Positions 1-8,257 of a stretch of 18,641 bases of DNA are shown here, in pieces. The position numbers and the translations under genes are program-made. Origin of the DNA: DASRLE01 sp964558455. GTDB lineage: Bacteria > Verrucomicrobiota > Verrucomicrobiia > Limisphaerales > Palsa-1400. The first letter of the stretch is position 1. Each line of letters begins with the position of its first letter. The DNA is taken from positions 1 to 18,641 of the forward strand of contig CAZLEE010000078.1 of NCBI GenBank assembly GCA_964558455.1. The letters run 5' to 3'. The notes under the pieces are model-generated. The model saw nothing but the letters and a program-made list of their open reading frames with translations. It ran no database searches and was not told where the DNA came from.

Positions 1-897
1 AGCCTCTGCACCAGTTGCGCCACCGGCTGCAACATCGTCATCGGCTCGCGCGAGGACAAGGTCTATCGTTACGAACCGCGCCAGAATGACGCGGTCAATT
101 CCTGCTGGATGTGCGATTACGGACGGCTCAATTACAAGTGGATCAATCGCCCGGACCGCCTCACTGCCGTCGGCGGCTCCAAACTCAAAGACCGCGAGCC
201 TCGCCAGGCCTGGGCTTCGGCCATTCGTGACATCTCCGAAATTTTGCGCCAGGCCGCCAGCGGCTCTGTTGCCATCATCGCCTCCGCCCGCCAGAGCAAT
301 GAGGAACTTTTCCTGCTCAAAAAACTGGCGGCGCGTTGCAATGCCCTGAGCGATTCCGTTCCGCGCACCGGCGAGGCCGATAATCTGTTGCTCAACGCCG
401 ACCGCAATCCCAATAGCGCCGGCTCCCGCCTGATCGGCATTTCCCCGGATAAGATGGGATCGAACCTTCCCGCCATTGCGGTCGGGATCAAGGCCGGGAA
501 GATCAAAACCCTGCTCGTTTTCGGCGAGGACGCAACCCGCCTTGGTCTGGATGAAAATCTTTTGGGCGCGCTGACCACCTTGATTGTCAGCGATATTTTG
601 CCCAATAAAACAACGGAGCGGGCACATTACTTGTTGCCCGGATGCGCCCATGCGGAGAAGCGCGGCAGCTTCGTCAATGGCAAGGGCCGCGTGCAACGGT
701 TCATGCAGAACATCCAGCCCAAGGGCGATTCCCGGCCGGAATGGGAATTTTTGCTGGAAATAGTCAAAGCCGCCGGCGCGGGCAGCGGGGCTGGCAGCAT
801 CGAAGGCGTGTTCAACCAAATGGCGGCGGAGACGCCCGCGTTCAAGGGCCTGACCTGGGCCGGACTGGGCGATCTGGGAGTCACGGTGCCGGTTTAA
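1..897 (+). CDS. nuoG: NADH-quinone oxidoreductase subunit G, 3' part (5' end outside window)
   Basis: This is the C-terminal 298 residues of the large iron-sulfur subunit of complex I, which passes electrons from the NADH module towards quinone in the peripheral arm. The frame is open from base 1. Cysteines at visible residues 3, 6, 10 and 38 form C-x2-C-x3-C-x27-C, the spacing of the extra N7 4Fe-4S cluster known from E. coli and Thermus NuoG. The following WMCDYGR matches the family pattern. Towards the end, TTERAHYLLPG followed by GSFVNGKGRVQ is the usual molybdopterin-oxidoreductase-like 'LP...G.F.N..GR.Q' block. Only about 290 residues follow the N7 cluster, whereas E. coli NuoG (about 908 residues) has over 600, so the degenerate molybdopterin-fold part is much reduced. 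The stop is 20 bases before nuoH. The N-terminal clusters lie upstream and cannot be checked here. Confidence 0.93.
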   Translation, partial: SLCTSCATGCNIVIGSREDKVYRYEPRQNDAVNSCWMCDYGRLNYKWINRPDRLTAVGGSKLKDREPRQAWASAIRDISEILRQAASGSVAIIASARQSNEELFLLKKLAARCNALSDSVPRTGEADNLLLNADRNPNSAGSRLIGISPDKMGSNLPAIAVGIKAGKIKTLLVFGEDATRLGLDENLLGALTTLIVSDILPNKTTERAHYLLPGCAHAEKRGSFVNGKGRVQRFMQNIQPKGDSRPEWEFLLEIVKAAGAGSGAGSIEGVFNQMAAETPAFKGLTWAGLGDLGVTVPV

Positions 898-917
898 TAA
901 TTTTTCAAACTGACGAA

Positions 918-1964
918 ATGAATTGGTTCAATAGTTTAAGTCCGGAGACGCAGTTCCTGATATTCAGCATGCTGAAAATCGTGGGCGTGTTTTCCGTCGT
1001 CATGGCGTCGGTGGCCTATTCCGTCCTGGCCGAACGCAAAATTTCGGCCCTCATCCAGGATCGTATCGGCCCCAATCGCGTCGGGTGGGCCGGACTCCTG
1101 CAACCGGTGGCCGACGGGGTGAAATCTTTCCTCAAGGAGGATTTCACGCCGGCGCATGTGCGCAAAATTTATTTCTGGCTCGCGCCCATGATCGTCATGG
1201 TCCCGGCCCTGCTCGTTCTGGCCGTCATCCCCTTCGGCTCCAGCATCGGCGCGCAGAAAATGGTCATCGCCGATTTAAACGTGGGCATTCTATACACGTT
1301 CGGCATCGTCTCGCTCGGGGTCTATGGCATTGTCCTGGCCGGCTACGCTTCCAATTCCAAATATCCCTTCCTTGGCAGCATCCGTTCTTCCGCGCAATTG
1401 ATTTCGTACGAGGTTGCCATGGGATTGTCAGTCATCCCTGTTTTCCTGATTGTGGGCGATTTGAACCTCAGCAGCGTGATCGAACACCAGGCGCAGCACG
1501 GCTGGCTGATCGTTTACGCGCCGCTTTCCTTTATTATTTTCATGGTCTCGGCCTTTGCCGAAACCAACCGGCTGCCTTTTGACTTTCCCGAATCCGAGCA
1601 GGAATTGGTCGGCGGCTACCACACGGAATACAGTTCGATGAAGTTCGCGCTTTTTTTCATGGGCGAATACGCCAATATGATTGCGGTGTCGGCCATGATG
1701 GTCACCTTGTTCCTGGGCGGCTGGACGCTGCCCTTCGCCGGATTGGACAATCCCCATCCGTCCAATCTGATCGGCGTGGCGCAGATTTGTGTCTTTTTCG
1801 GCAAGGTCATGGTCTTGATGGGGATATTTATCTGGGTGCGCTGGATGTGGCCGCGGTTCCGTTATGACCAATTGATGGACCTGGGCTGGCGGCGGTTTTT
1901 GCCGCTTTCTTTGCTGAACATCGTCGCAACCGCTCTCTGGCTTTGGGCCGTGGCCAAGCCATGA
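918..1964 (+). CDS. nuoH: NADH-quinone oxidoreductase subunit H
   Basis: NuoH is the 348-residue membrane subunit that, with NuoB, D and I, forms the quinone chamber and couples quinone reduction to proton pumping. Signature blocks are visible: AERKISALIQDRIGPNRVG at about residues 38-56, SYEVAMGL at 163-170, and the quinone-loop motif AETNRLPFDFPESEQELVGG at 214-233 with its run of conserved Glu/Asp, followed by YHTEYSSMKFALFFMGEY. Several hydrophobic spans cover the rest. The frame is open further upstream, but earlier starts would overlap nuoG. The ATG at 918 gives the family's normal N-terminus and length. I see no strong Shine-Dalgarno sequence before it. It follows nuoG by 20 bases and precedes nuoI by 6, so it belongs to one operon. 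Confidence 0.97.
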   Translation: MNWFNSLSPETQFLIFSMLKIVGVFSVVMASVAYSVLAERKISALIQDRIGPNRVGWAGLLQPVADGVKSFLKEDFTPAHVRKIYFWLAPMIVMVPALLVLAVIPFGSSIGAQKMVIADLNVGILYTFGIVSLGVYGIVLAGYASNSKYPFLGSIRSSAQLISYEVAMGLSVIPVFLIVGDLNLSSVIEHQAQHGWLIVYAPLSFIIFMVSAFAETNRLPFDFPESEQELVGGYHTEYSSMKFALFFMGEYANMIAVSAMMVTLFLGGWTLPFAGLDNPHPSNLIGVAQICVFFGKVMVLMGIFIWVRWMWPRFRYDQLMDLGWRRFLPLSLLNIVATALWLWAVAKP

Positions 1965-1970
1965 AACTGA

Positions 1971-2471
1971 ATGATTGTTAAACGCACAAAATTGAATTTT
2001 TGGGAGCGCCTCTACCTGCCGGCGGTCGTGCAGGGCTTGCGCGTAACTGTCCGTCACTTCTTCAAGAAGTCGGTGACGATGCAGTATCCCGAGGAAAGAT
2101 GGACGGTGCCGGAAGGGTACCGCGGCGCGCCTTATCTGGTCAAAGACCCGGAGCAACGCACCAAGTGCGTGTCCTGCCAGCTTTGCGAATTCGTCTGCCC
2201 GCCCAAGGCCATTCGCATCACCCCTCCCGGCCCGGAAGGAATGCCCGGCGCGGGCAATGTGGAGAAGGGTCCCAAGGAATTTGAAATCGACATGTTGCGT
2301 TGCATTTATTGCGGACTTTGCCAGGAGGTTTGCCCGGAAGAGGCGATTTTCCTGATGAAGGATTATTCGCTCGTTGGCTTGTCCCGCAAGGAAATGGTTT
2401 ATAACAAGGAAAAGCTCCTGTCTCTGGGCGGGGTGCATGACGACAAGATTTGGAAGTGGAAGCATAAATAG
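1971..2471 (+). CDS. nuoI: NADH-quinone oxidoreductase subunit I (2x[4Fe-4S] ferredoxin-like)
   Basis: NuoI is a 166-residue peripheral subunit carrying clusters N6a and N6b, which relay electrons from NuoG to cluster N2 near the quinone site. Two classical ferredoxin motifs are visible: CVSCQLCEFVCP with Cys 66, 69, 72 and 76, and CIYCGLCQEVCP with Cys 111, 114, 117 and 121. The N-terminal amphipathic part (LYLPAVVQGLRVTVRHFF, about residues 15-31) is the segment that usually lies on the membrane. Length is normal for the family. The start ATG lies 6 bases after the nuoH stop. The stop TAG abuts the nuoJ ATG with no spacing, which suggests translational coupling. Confidence 0.97.
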   Translation: MIVKRTKLNFWERLYLPAVVQGLRVTVRHFFKKSVTMQYPEERWTVPEGYRGAPYLVKDPEQRTKCVSCQLCEFVCPPKAIRITPPGPEGMPGAGNVEKGPKEFEIDMLRCIYCGLCQEVCPEEAIFLMKDYSLVGLSRKEMVYNKEKLLSLGGVHDDKIWKWKHK

Positions 2472-2975
2472 ATGGAAAGCGTTTTCTTTTATCTTTTTGC
2501 CGGTTTGACGCTGCTTTGCGGCGTTTTGGTCATGGCCAATCCGTTCTCGCGCAGTCCCGTCACCAGCGCGATGTTCCTGGTCCTGACCATTGTCTTCATG
2601 GCCGGCTTGTTCGTCCAGTTGCACGCCTTTTTCCTCGCCGCCGTGCAGGTGCTCGTCTATGCCGGCGCGGTCATGGTCCTGTTCGTCTTTGTCATCATGC
2701 TCCTGGATTTGAAGGAGGAGGACCGGCGGCGCATCAAAAGCGCGATGGCCGTTTTGGGCGTGGTTGCCGTGGGCGTGATCGCTTTCGCCATGATCCGCAC
2801 TCTCAAGCAGTCCGACGTCGGCCAGCTCCTGGCCCAACCCGCCCTGGAGGGATCGACCAAACTGATTGGCAAAAGCATCTTTACCGATTTCGCCCTGCCT
2901 GTTGAAATTTTGTCATTGCTGCTTTTGGTGGCCGTGATCGGCACAGTACTTCTCAGCAAAAAGGACCTCAAATGA
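2472..2975 (+). CDS. nuoJ: NADH-quinone oxidoreductase subunit J
   Basis: NuoJ is a 167-residue membrane subunit at the junction between quinone chamber and antiporter-like subunits. Five hydrophobic segments are apparent. The third, VYAGAVMVLFVFVIMLLD at residues 62-79, is the family's most conserved block; it contains the Tyr-Gly segment that forms the pi-bulge helix thought to switch during turnover. A charged loop (KEEDRRR) follows. The last segment (VEILSLLLLVAVIGTVLL) ends in a short basic tail. The ATG directly abuts the nuoI stop, and the stop overlaps the nuoK start as ATGA. Confidence 0.95.
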   Translation: MESVFFYLFAGLTLLCGVLVMANPFSRSPVTSAMFLVLTIVFMAGLFVQLHAFFLAAVQVLVYAGAVMVLFVFVIMLLDLKEEDRRRIKSAMAVLGVVAVGVIAFAMIRTLKQSDVGQLLAQPALEGSTKLIGKSIFTDFALPVEILSLLLLVAVIGTVLLSKKDLK

Positions 2976-3280
2976 GCGCCGTGAGCCTGCAGGATTATTT
3001 GGTGGTAAGCATTCTACTGTTTTGTGTGGGCCTGTTGGGCGTCATTGTGCGCCGCAATCTCATCGTCATGTTTATGTCGCTGGAGTTGATGCTCAACGCG
3101 GCCAACCTCGCCCTGGTGGCCTTTTCCCGCTTTAACAATAACATCAAAGGCCAGGTCCTGGTTCTGTTTATCATTACCGTGGCCGCCGCCGAGGTCGCCC
3201 TCGGTCTGGCCTTGATCGTCGCGCTCTATCGCCGGCGCCGCACCGCCCACGTCGAGGATTTGGCGACGATGAGATTATAA
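2972..3280 (+). CDS. nuoK: NADH-quinone oxidoreductase subunit K
   Basis: NuoK is a 102-residue, three-helix Mrp/MrpC-like subunit that takes part in proton translocation. The conserved membrane glutamates are present as Glu38 (in MFMSLELMLNAANL) and Glu74 (in ITVAAAEVALGLAL), equivalent to E. coli Glu36 and Glu72. Length and helix layout match the family. The start overlaps the nuoJ stop by four bases (ATGA), and an AAGGA-type Shine-Dalgarno sequence lies just upstream within nuoJ, supporting this start. nuoL begins two bases after its stop. Confidence 0.97.
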   Translation: MSAVSLQDYLVVSILLFCVGLLGVIVRRNLIVMFMSLELMLNAANLALVAFSRFNNNIKGQVLVLFIITVAAAEVALGLALIVALYRRRRTAHVEDLATMRL

Positions 3281-3282
3281 TC

Positions 3283-5130
3283 ATGAACAACCTGCTGCCC
3301 TGGCTCATTTTGTTTCTGCCGCTCTTCGCGGCGGCTGCCATCGCGCTGTTCACGCAAAAGAACCCGCGCCTGAGCATGACGCTATCCGTCGGCGCCATTC
3401 TGATTTCACTGCTGCTGAGCGCGGACCTTTTTGTCAACTGCATGACCGGGATCATGCCGGATGACATCGTCTGCAACTGGTTGCAGGTCGGCCGTCTTAA
3501 CGTCGATTTCGGCCTCCACTTTGACCGCTTGAGCCTGCTCATGCTCTTGATCGTGACCGGCGTGGGCAGCTCGATCCATATCTATTCCGTCGCCTACATG
3601 AAAGGCGACCGCTCATATTCGCGCTTTTTCGCCTGCATGAGCTTCTTCACCTTCTCCATGCTCGGGGTTGTGCTCAGCGCCAATTTCCTGCAAATGTTCA
3701 TCTTTTGGGAATTGGTCGGCCTTTCCAGCTACCTGCTCATCGGTTTTTGGTACGAACGTCCCTCGGCGGCGCTGGCAGCCAAAAAGGCGTTCCTGACCAA
3801 TCGTCTGGGCGACTTCGGTTTCCTCTGCGGCATCATTTTGGTCTGGGCGGTGACGGCCCAATTAAATTTTGCCGGCGTAAAAAGCGCGATGGCCGCCAAT
3901 CCCGGGATTTTTGCCACCGCCACCACCGCCGTCGGCTTGCTGATCTTTTGCGGCGCGGTCGGCAAATCAGCCCAATTTCCCCTCCACGTCTGGCTGCCGG
4001 ACGCGATGGAAGGCCCCACCCCCGTCAGCGCCTTGATCCATGCCGCCACCATGGTGGCGGCGGGCGTTTACATGCTTTGCCGGGTGTTCTTCATATTTGA
4101 TATTCCCACCTTGAACGTCATCGCGTGGATCGGCGGTATAACGGCCCTGTTATCCGCCCTCATCGCCTGCCAGCAAAATGACATCAAACGCATTCTGGCT
4201 TATTCAACCTTGTCCCAATTGGGCTATATGGTGATGGCAGTCGGCCTGGGCGAACCTCCCGCCGCCATGTATCACCTGACCGCGCACGCCTTTTTCAAGG
4301 CTCTCTTGTTCCTCGGCGCCGGTTCCGTCATTCACGCCTTGAGCGGCGAGCAGGACATCTGGAAAATGGGCCGGCTCAGAGAGAAAATGCCCGTCACTTT
4401 CTGGACCTTCCTGGCCGCGACTCTCGCTTTGTGCGGTTTCCCGCCCTTGAGCGGCTTTTACAGCAAGGATGCCGTTCTGGCGGCGGCATTCAACGGCAAC
4501 AAGACGCTGTTCGTGCTGGCGGTGTTTGTCGCGTTCCTGACCACTTTTTACATGTTCCGCCTCTTCTTCGTCGTGTTTTTGGGCCGGGCGAAATCCGACC
4601 TTCCCAACCACGCCCACGAATCCCCCGCAGTCATGACCTGGCCGCTGATGTTTTTGGGGGTGGCGACGGTGTTCGGCGGTTTCTTTGGCATTTATCAATT
4701 GATGGCCGCGCAGTTTGGCAAAGCGGCGCCGGAATTCTTCGCTCCGCTGGAACCGTTCCGCGCCGCTCCGACCCCGGCTTTCCTCGGCATTGCCGTTTTT
4801 GCCTTGGGCTGTTTCGCCGCCTGGCTTTTGTATGGCAAAGCCCAGACGGACCCGTTGCCGGTCCGGGTGGCCCCCTTGAGCCGCCTGCTCCGCAACAAAT
4901 TCTACTTTGACGAAATATATGACGCGCTGATCAAGGCGACTCTGGATGCCCTGGCCAAATTCGCCCAGGGCTTGGACATCGGCCTGCAATTGTTCATCCG
5001 CGGCATCCAAGGCGGAGTCGATCTGACCGGGCGCGCCCTGCGCCTTGTCCAGACCGGCAATTTGCAAACCTACACTTTCCTGTTCGCGGCGGGCATTGCC
5101 CTCGCCCTTTACCTCATCCTGCTCCGGTAA
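3283..5130 (+). CDS. nuoL: NADH-quinone oxidoreductase subunit L
   Basis: NuoL is the distal antiporter-like proton-pumping subunit, 615 residues long (E. coli 613). Channel residues are in place: Glu143 in FIFWELVGLSSYLLIGFWYE (TM5), Lys228 in AVGKSAQFPLHVWLPDAMEG (TM7), His253 in SALIHAATMVAAGVYM (TM8), Lys339 in TAHAFFKALLFLGAGS, and Lys395 in PPLSGFYSKDAVL (TM12). The C-terminal 110 residues include an amphipathic stretch (about 520-590) that fits the long lateral helix lying along NuoM and NuoN, followed by a final membrane helix ending at the stop. It starts two bases after nuoK and stops three bases before nuoM. Confidence 0.98.
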   Translation: MNNLLPWLILFLPLFAAAAIALFTQKNPRLSMTLSVGAILISLLLSADLFVNCMTGIMPDDIVCNWLQVGRLNVDFGLHFDRLSLLMLLIVTGVGSSIHIYSVAYMKGDRSYSRFFACMSFFTFSMLGVVLSANFLQMFIFWELVGLSSYLLIGFWYERPSAALAAKKAFLTNRLGDFGFLCGIILVWAVTAQLNFAGVKSAMAANPGIFATATTAVGLLIFCGAVGKSAQFPLHVWLPDAMEGPTPVSALIHAATMVAAGVYMLCRVFFIFDIPTLNVIAWIGGITALLSALIACQQNDIKRILAYSTLSQLGYMVMAVGLGEPPAAMYHLTAHAFFKALLFLGAGSVIHALSGEQDIWKMGRLREKMPVTFWTFLAATLALCGFPPLSGFYSKDAVLAAAFNGNKTLFVLAVFVAFLTTFYMFRLFFVVFLGRAKSDLPNHAHESPAVMTWPLMFLGVATVFGGFFGIYQLMAAQFGKAAPEFFAPLEPFRAAPTPAFLGIAVFALGCFAAWLLYGKAQTDPLPVRVAPLSRLLRNKFYFDEIYDALIKATLDALAKFAQGLDIGLQLFIRGIQGGVDLTGRALRLVQTGNLQTYTFLFAAGIALALYLILLR

Positions 5131-5133
5131 CCC

Positions 5134-6663
5134 ATGTCACTGCTTACCTACATTTTTTTGCTGCCGATGCTGACCGCGTTGCTGATCGTGTTGATCCCGC
5201 GGAACTATCGGTTTGTCATCCGCAGCCTCGCGCTGCTGGCCACCTTTGCCTCCCTCATCCTGGCCGTGACCGCGTTCTGCAAATTCGACACCGCCGCCGC
5301 CGCACGGGGTTTTCAATTCGTGCAGCAGATCACATGGGCATCCGCCTTGGGCATGAGTTATCACGTCGGCGCGGATGGCATCAACATCGGCTTGATCCTG
5401 ATGGGCGCGGTGGTGGTGTTCGCGGCCACCTGTGTCTCTTACCGCGTCACCACGCGCGAGAAGGAATTTTACATCCTGCTCCTGACCATGGGCGGCGGCA
5501 TTCTTGGGGCATTCGCCTCGCTTGATTTGTTTTTCTTTTATTTCTTCCACGAACTGGCGCTCGTGCCGGTCTTTATCATGATCGGGGTGTGGGGCAGGGG
5601 TGAAAATAAAAATTTCGCCGCGTTCCAGATCACGCTCTACCTGAGCTTTGGCGCCCTCCTCGTTCTGCTCGGCCTGATTGCGCTTTATCTGCAACTGCCG
5701 CCGCCGGACCGGACGCTCGACATCGTGACGCTCACCGAATATTTCAAGGCCAATCCCATGGCTCAGGCGCCGCAACATCTCATCTTCCCGGTGCTTTTGT
5801 TCGGGTTCGGCATTTTGGTTTCGTTGTGGCCCTTCCACACTTGGGCGCCTTTGGGTTACGCTTCCGCCCCCACCGGCACGGCCATGATTCACGCCGGCGT
5901 GCTGAAAAAATTCGGCCTTTACGGCCTGATCCGCATTGCCCTGCCTTTCATGCCGGACGAAGCCCGGCATTGGGCCGTCATCCTTTCCATCCTCTGCCTC
6001 GGCAACATCCTCTATTGCGGATTGGTCGCCATGCGCCAGCGCGATTTGAACATGCTGATCGGCAATTCCAGCGTGGCGCACATGGGTTTCGCCTTCCTCG
6101 GCATCGCCAGCCTGAGCCTGATCGGCATTACCGGAACGGTGGTCATCATGATCGCCCACGGTTTTTTGGCCGCCCTGACCTACGCCTTGAGTGGTTACTT
6201 GCGGGACGAACTCCAAACCACGGACATGGATCAAATGGGCGGGTTGTTGCGCAAATTGCCTTTCATCGGCACGGTCATGATTATGGCGATGCTGGCCGGA
6301 TGCGGCCTGCCGGGTTTCGCCGGATTCCCCGGGGAGATTCTGGTTTTCTTCGGTAGTTGGCAACGGTCGGAAGTGATCGCCGTCCTGGCCATCTGGGGCG
6401 CCCTGATCATTGCCGGCGTCTATATGTTCCGCGCCATTCGCGATATCTGGCACGGTCCCAAAGAGTGGACAGCCATCGGCGACCCGCTGACCCTTGCCCG
6501 GAAAATGCCTTATTGCCTGCTTTTGGGCGGTCTGATTCTTTTTGGTTGTTTCCCCAGATTATTGACTGACAAAATCAAAACCAATGTTGCGCCGGTCGTG
6601 CGCATGGTCGGCGCGGAAGCCGTTCAATTGTCCTCTGTTCCGAAAGGCTGGTCCGCCAAATGA
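5134..6663 (+). CDS. nuoM: NADH-quinone oxidoreductase subunit M (variant lacking the TM7 lysine)
   Basis: NuoM is the middle antiporter-like subunit of complex I, 509 residues, matching the usual length. The TM5 glutamate is present (Glu140 in FFFYFFHELALVPVFIMIGV), the TM8 lysine aligns with Lys259 in HAGVLKKFGLYGLIR, and the TM12 acid is Glu401 in GFAGFPGEILVFFG. Odd point: the TM7 block reads FGFGILVSLWPFHTWAPLG, whereas classical NuoM has a lysine five residues before PFH (E. coli Lys234). Here that place is Leu228. The neighbouring antiporters NuoL and NuoN keep their TM7 lysines. An additional Lys258 sits next to the conserved Lys259. The stop overlaps the nuoN start by four bases (ATGA). 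Confidence 0.96.
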   Translation: MSLLTYIFLLPMLTALLIVLIPRNYRFVIRSLALLATFASLILAVTAFCKFDTAAAARGFQFVQQITWASALGMSYHVGADGINIGLILMGAVVVFAATCVSYRVTTREKEFYILLLTMGGGILGAFASLDLFFFYFFHELALVPVFIMIGVWGRGENKNFAAFQITLYLSFGALLVLLGLIALYLQLPPPDRTLDIVTLTEYFKANPMAQAPQHLIFPVLLFGFGILVSLWPFHTWAPLGYASAPTGTAMIHAGVLKKFGLYGLIRIALPFMPDEARHWAVILSILCLGNILYCGLVAMRQRDLNMLIGNSSVAHMGFAFLGIASLSLIGITGTVVIMIAHGFLAALTYALSGYLRDELQTTDMDQMGGLLRKLPFIGTVMIMAMLAGCGLPGFAGFPGEILVFFGSWQRSEVIAVLAIWGALIIAGVYMFRAIRDIWHGPKEWTAIGDPLTLARKMPYCLLLGGLILFGCFPRLLTDKIKTNVAPVVRMVGAEAVQLSSVPKGWSAK

Positions 6664-8096
6664 ACTTTTCTTCCCTTACTCTGGAAATCCTTGTCGCCAG
6701 CCTGGCCATGCTCCTGCTGGTGTCCGACTTGTGGGCGGGACCGCGAGTCAGGTCCCGGCTCGGTTTCGTGTCGATGGCCGGTTTGTTCGCCATCCTCGCC
6801 ATCAGTTTCAACATCGCCCCCTGCGCGCCCGGCTCGGCGGACTCCATGCTGGCCCAGGATGGTCTGGCTCTTTTCTTCCAGCGATTCTTCCTCGTCACGG
6901 CCATTTTCATCGTGTTCATGGCCAACCTTTGCGCCGACCGCATCCCGATGGGCATCGGGGAATTTCACGTCATTGTGCTCGTGGCGTTGACCGGCATGAT
7001 GCTGGCGGCGGCGGCCAATGATTTCGTGATGGTCTTCGTCGCCTTGGAATTGATGTCGATCTGCTTTTATGTGCTGGTCAGTTTTCAGCGTTCGCGCCTT
7101 TGCTCCCTCGAAGCCGGCGTCAAATATCTGATCCTGAGCGCGCTCTCCGCTTCCATCCTTGTTTTCGGCATCGCCCTGATTTTCGGATCGGCCAACGAGA
7201 CCAACTTTGTCCGCCTCAACGCCGCCGGCGCGGCCTTGGATCAAAACAAGGTTTACTGGCTGGGGATGTTATTGGTCTTGTTCGGGCTTAGTTTCAAAAT
7301 CGCCGCCTTCCCGTTGCAAGTGTGGGCGCCCGATGTTTACCAAGGCGCGCCGACGCCCGTGACCGCTTTTCTGGCCATCGGCTCCAAAGCGGCCGGTTTT
7401 GTCCTTGTCTTGCGCGTGTTGTTCCTCGCCATGCCGAGGCTGGCTTTGCAGTGGGATAAAATTCTCATGCTCGCCGCCGGCATCACCATCCTTTACGGCA
7501 ACCTTTGCGCCATCCCGCAACGGAATCTGAAACGGTTGCTCGGTTATTCCAGCATCTCCAACGCCGGCTATTTGCTGCTCGGCGTGGTGGCGTTCAGCGC
7601 CTCCGGTTCCGCAGCGGTCTTGTATTATCTGGCCGGATACCTTTTCACCCTCGCCGCCGCTTTCCTCATCATCGGCCTGGTAATGCGCGACAGCGAAGAC
7701 ATCGGGACGCTGGCCGGATTGGGCCGGCGCTCGCCTTTCCTGGCGGCAGCGTTGTCATTGGTCATGGTTTCGCTGGCCGGCATTCCGCCGCTGGCCGGTT
7801 TTCTGGGCAAATTCCTGCTGCTCCGGGCCTTGATCGAGCGGGGCGCGGTTGACTGCTATTGCTATTGGCTGGCGGGCGTGGCCTTGGTGGGCGTGGTCAT
7901 TTCATTATACTACTATTTCGCTGTGATCCGGGTGATGTATTGGGCCAAGGACCCTCCCGACTTGTCCCCCATAGCCGTGCCGGCCGGCGTCCGCATTCCA
8001 TTGGCCGTATGCATGGCGGCGATGCTTTACCTCGGCATCTTCCCAAGAGCTGTCCTGGCCAGCGCGATGGACGCGGTCAAATCCCTCAATTTCTAA
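6660..8096 (+). CDS. nuoN: NADH-quinone oxidoreductase subunit N
   Basis: NuoN is the antiporter-like subunit nearest NuoK, 478 residues, close to the E. coli length. Conserved channel residues are visible: Glu130 in VFVALELMSICFYVLV (TM5), Lys213 in LSFKIAAFPLQVWAPDVYQG (TM7), and Lys243 in FLAIGSKAAGFVLVLR (TM8). The motif PQRNLKRLLGYSSISNAGYL (TM10 region) and IPPLAGFLGKFLLLRALIE (TM12, with its Lys) are typical. It overlaps nuoM by four bases and is the last nuo gene; the next gene begins 161 bases later. I see no convincing intrinsic terminator after it, so read-through into glnB is possible. Confidence 0.97.
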   Translation: MNFSSLTLEILVASLAMLLLVSDLWAGPRVRSRLGFVSMAGLFAILAISFNIAPCAPGSADSMLAQDGLALFFQRFFLVTAIFIVFMANLCADRIPMGIGEFHVIVLVALTGMMLAAAANDFVMVFVALELMSICFYVLVSFQRSRLCSLEAGVKYLILSALSASILVFGIALIFGSANETNFVRLNAAGAALDQNKVYWLGMLLVLFGLSFKIAAFPLQVWAPDVYQGAPTPVTAFLAIGSKAAGFVLVLRVLFLAMPRLALQWDKILMLAAGITILYGNLCAIPQRNLKRLLGYSSISNAGYLLLGVVAFSASGSAAVLYYLAGYLFTLAAAFLIIGLVMRDSEDIGTLAGLGRRSPFLAAALSLVMVSLAGIPPLAGFLGKFLLLRALIERGAVDCYCYWLAGVALVGVVISLYYYFAVIRVMYWAKDPPDLSPIAVPAGVRIPLAVCMAAMLYLGIFPRAVLASAMDAVKSLNF

Positions 8097-8131
8097 CGCC
8101 GCCGCCCCGCGCGCCCGCTTCCGTCTGCCTT

Positions 8132-8158
8132 TTGCAACCCGTGAAACCGTGTTATTGT
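8132..8158 (+). promoter_or_regulatory. Candidate extended -10 promoter for glnB-gdhA
   Basis: In the 161-base gap between nuoN and glnB, TTGCAA (8132-8137) is followed after 15 bases by TATTGT (8153-8158), which is preceded by TG at the right distance for an extended -10 element. It would start transcription about 95 bases upstream of the glnB ATG. Each hexamer matches the sigma70 consensus only partly and the spacer is short, so this is tentative. I found no sigma54-type GG-N10-GC element, which would be the classical nitrogen-regulated alternative. Confidence 0.25.
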
Positions 8159-8257
8159 GGGTCAAGAAAAGCTTGGCGAATCGCAAAATTTGTAAAGAAT
8201 GTAAGCCGCTCCCGGCCTTAGCCTCTGCCTCACAGCACTTACAGGAAAGCGATACGC

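Noticed and set aside
642..917. Upstream extension of nuoH
   Set aside because: The extra 92 codons overlap nuoG out of frame and are Arg/Gln-rich, unlike the membrane N-terminus that begins at 918.
1428..2837. Long open frame on the - strand across nuoH-nuoI-nuoJ
   Set aside because: It is His/Asp/Gln-rich and low in hydrophobic pattern, as expected of an antisense reading of membrane-protein codons; it covers three clear nuo genes.
5137..6453. Long open frame on the - strand opposite nuoM, and a similar one at 4204-5067 opposite nuoL
   Set aside because: Both have the same antisense composition and no recognisable domain, and lie entirely within well-conserved genes.
8172..8190. Sigma54-like element TTGGCG...GCAA before glnB
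   Set aside because: The GG and GC dinucleotides are only six bases apart instead of ten, so the spacing does not fit a sigma54 promoter.
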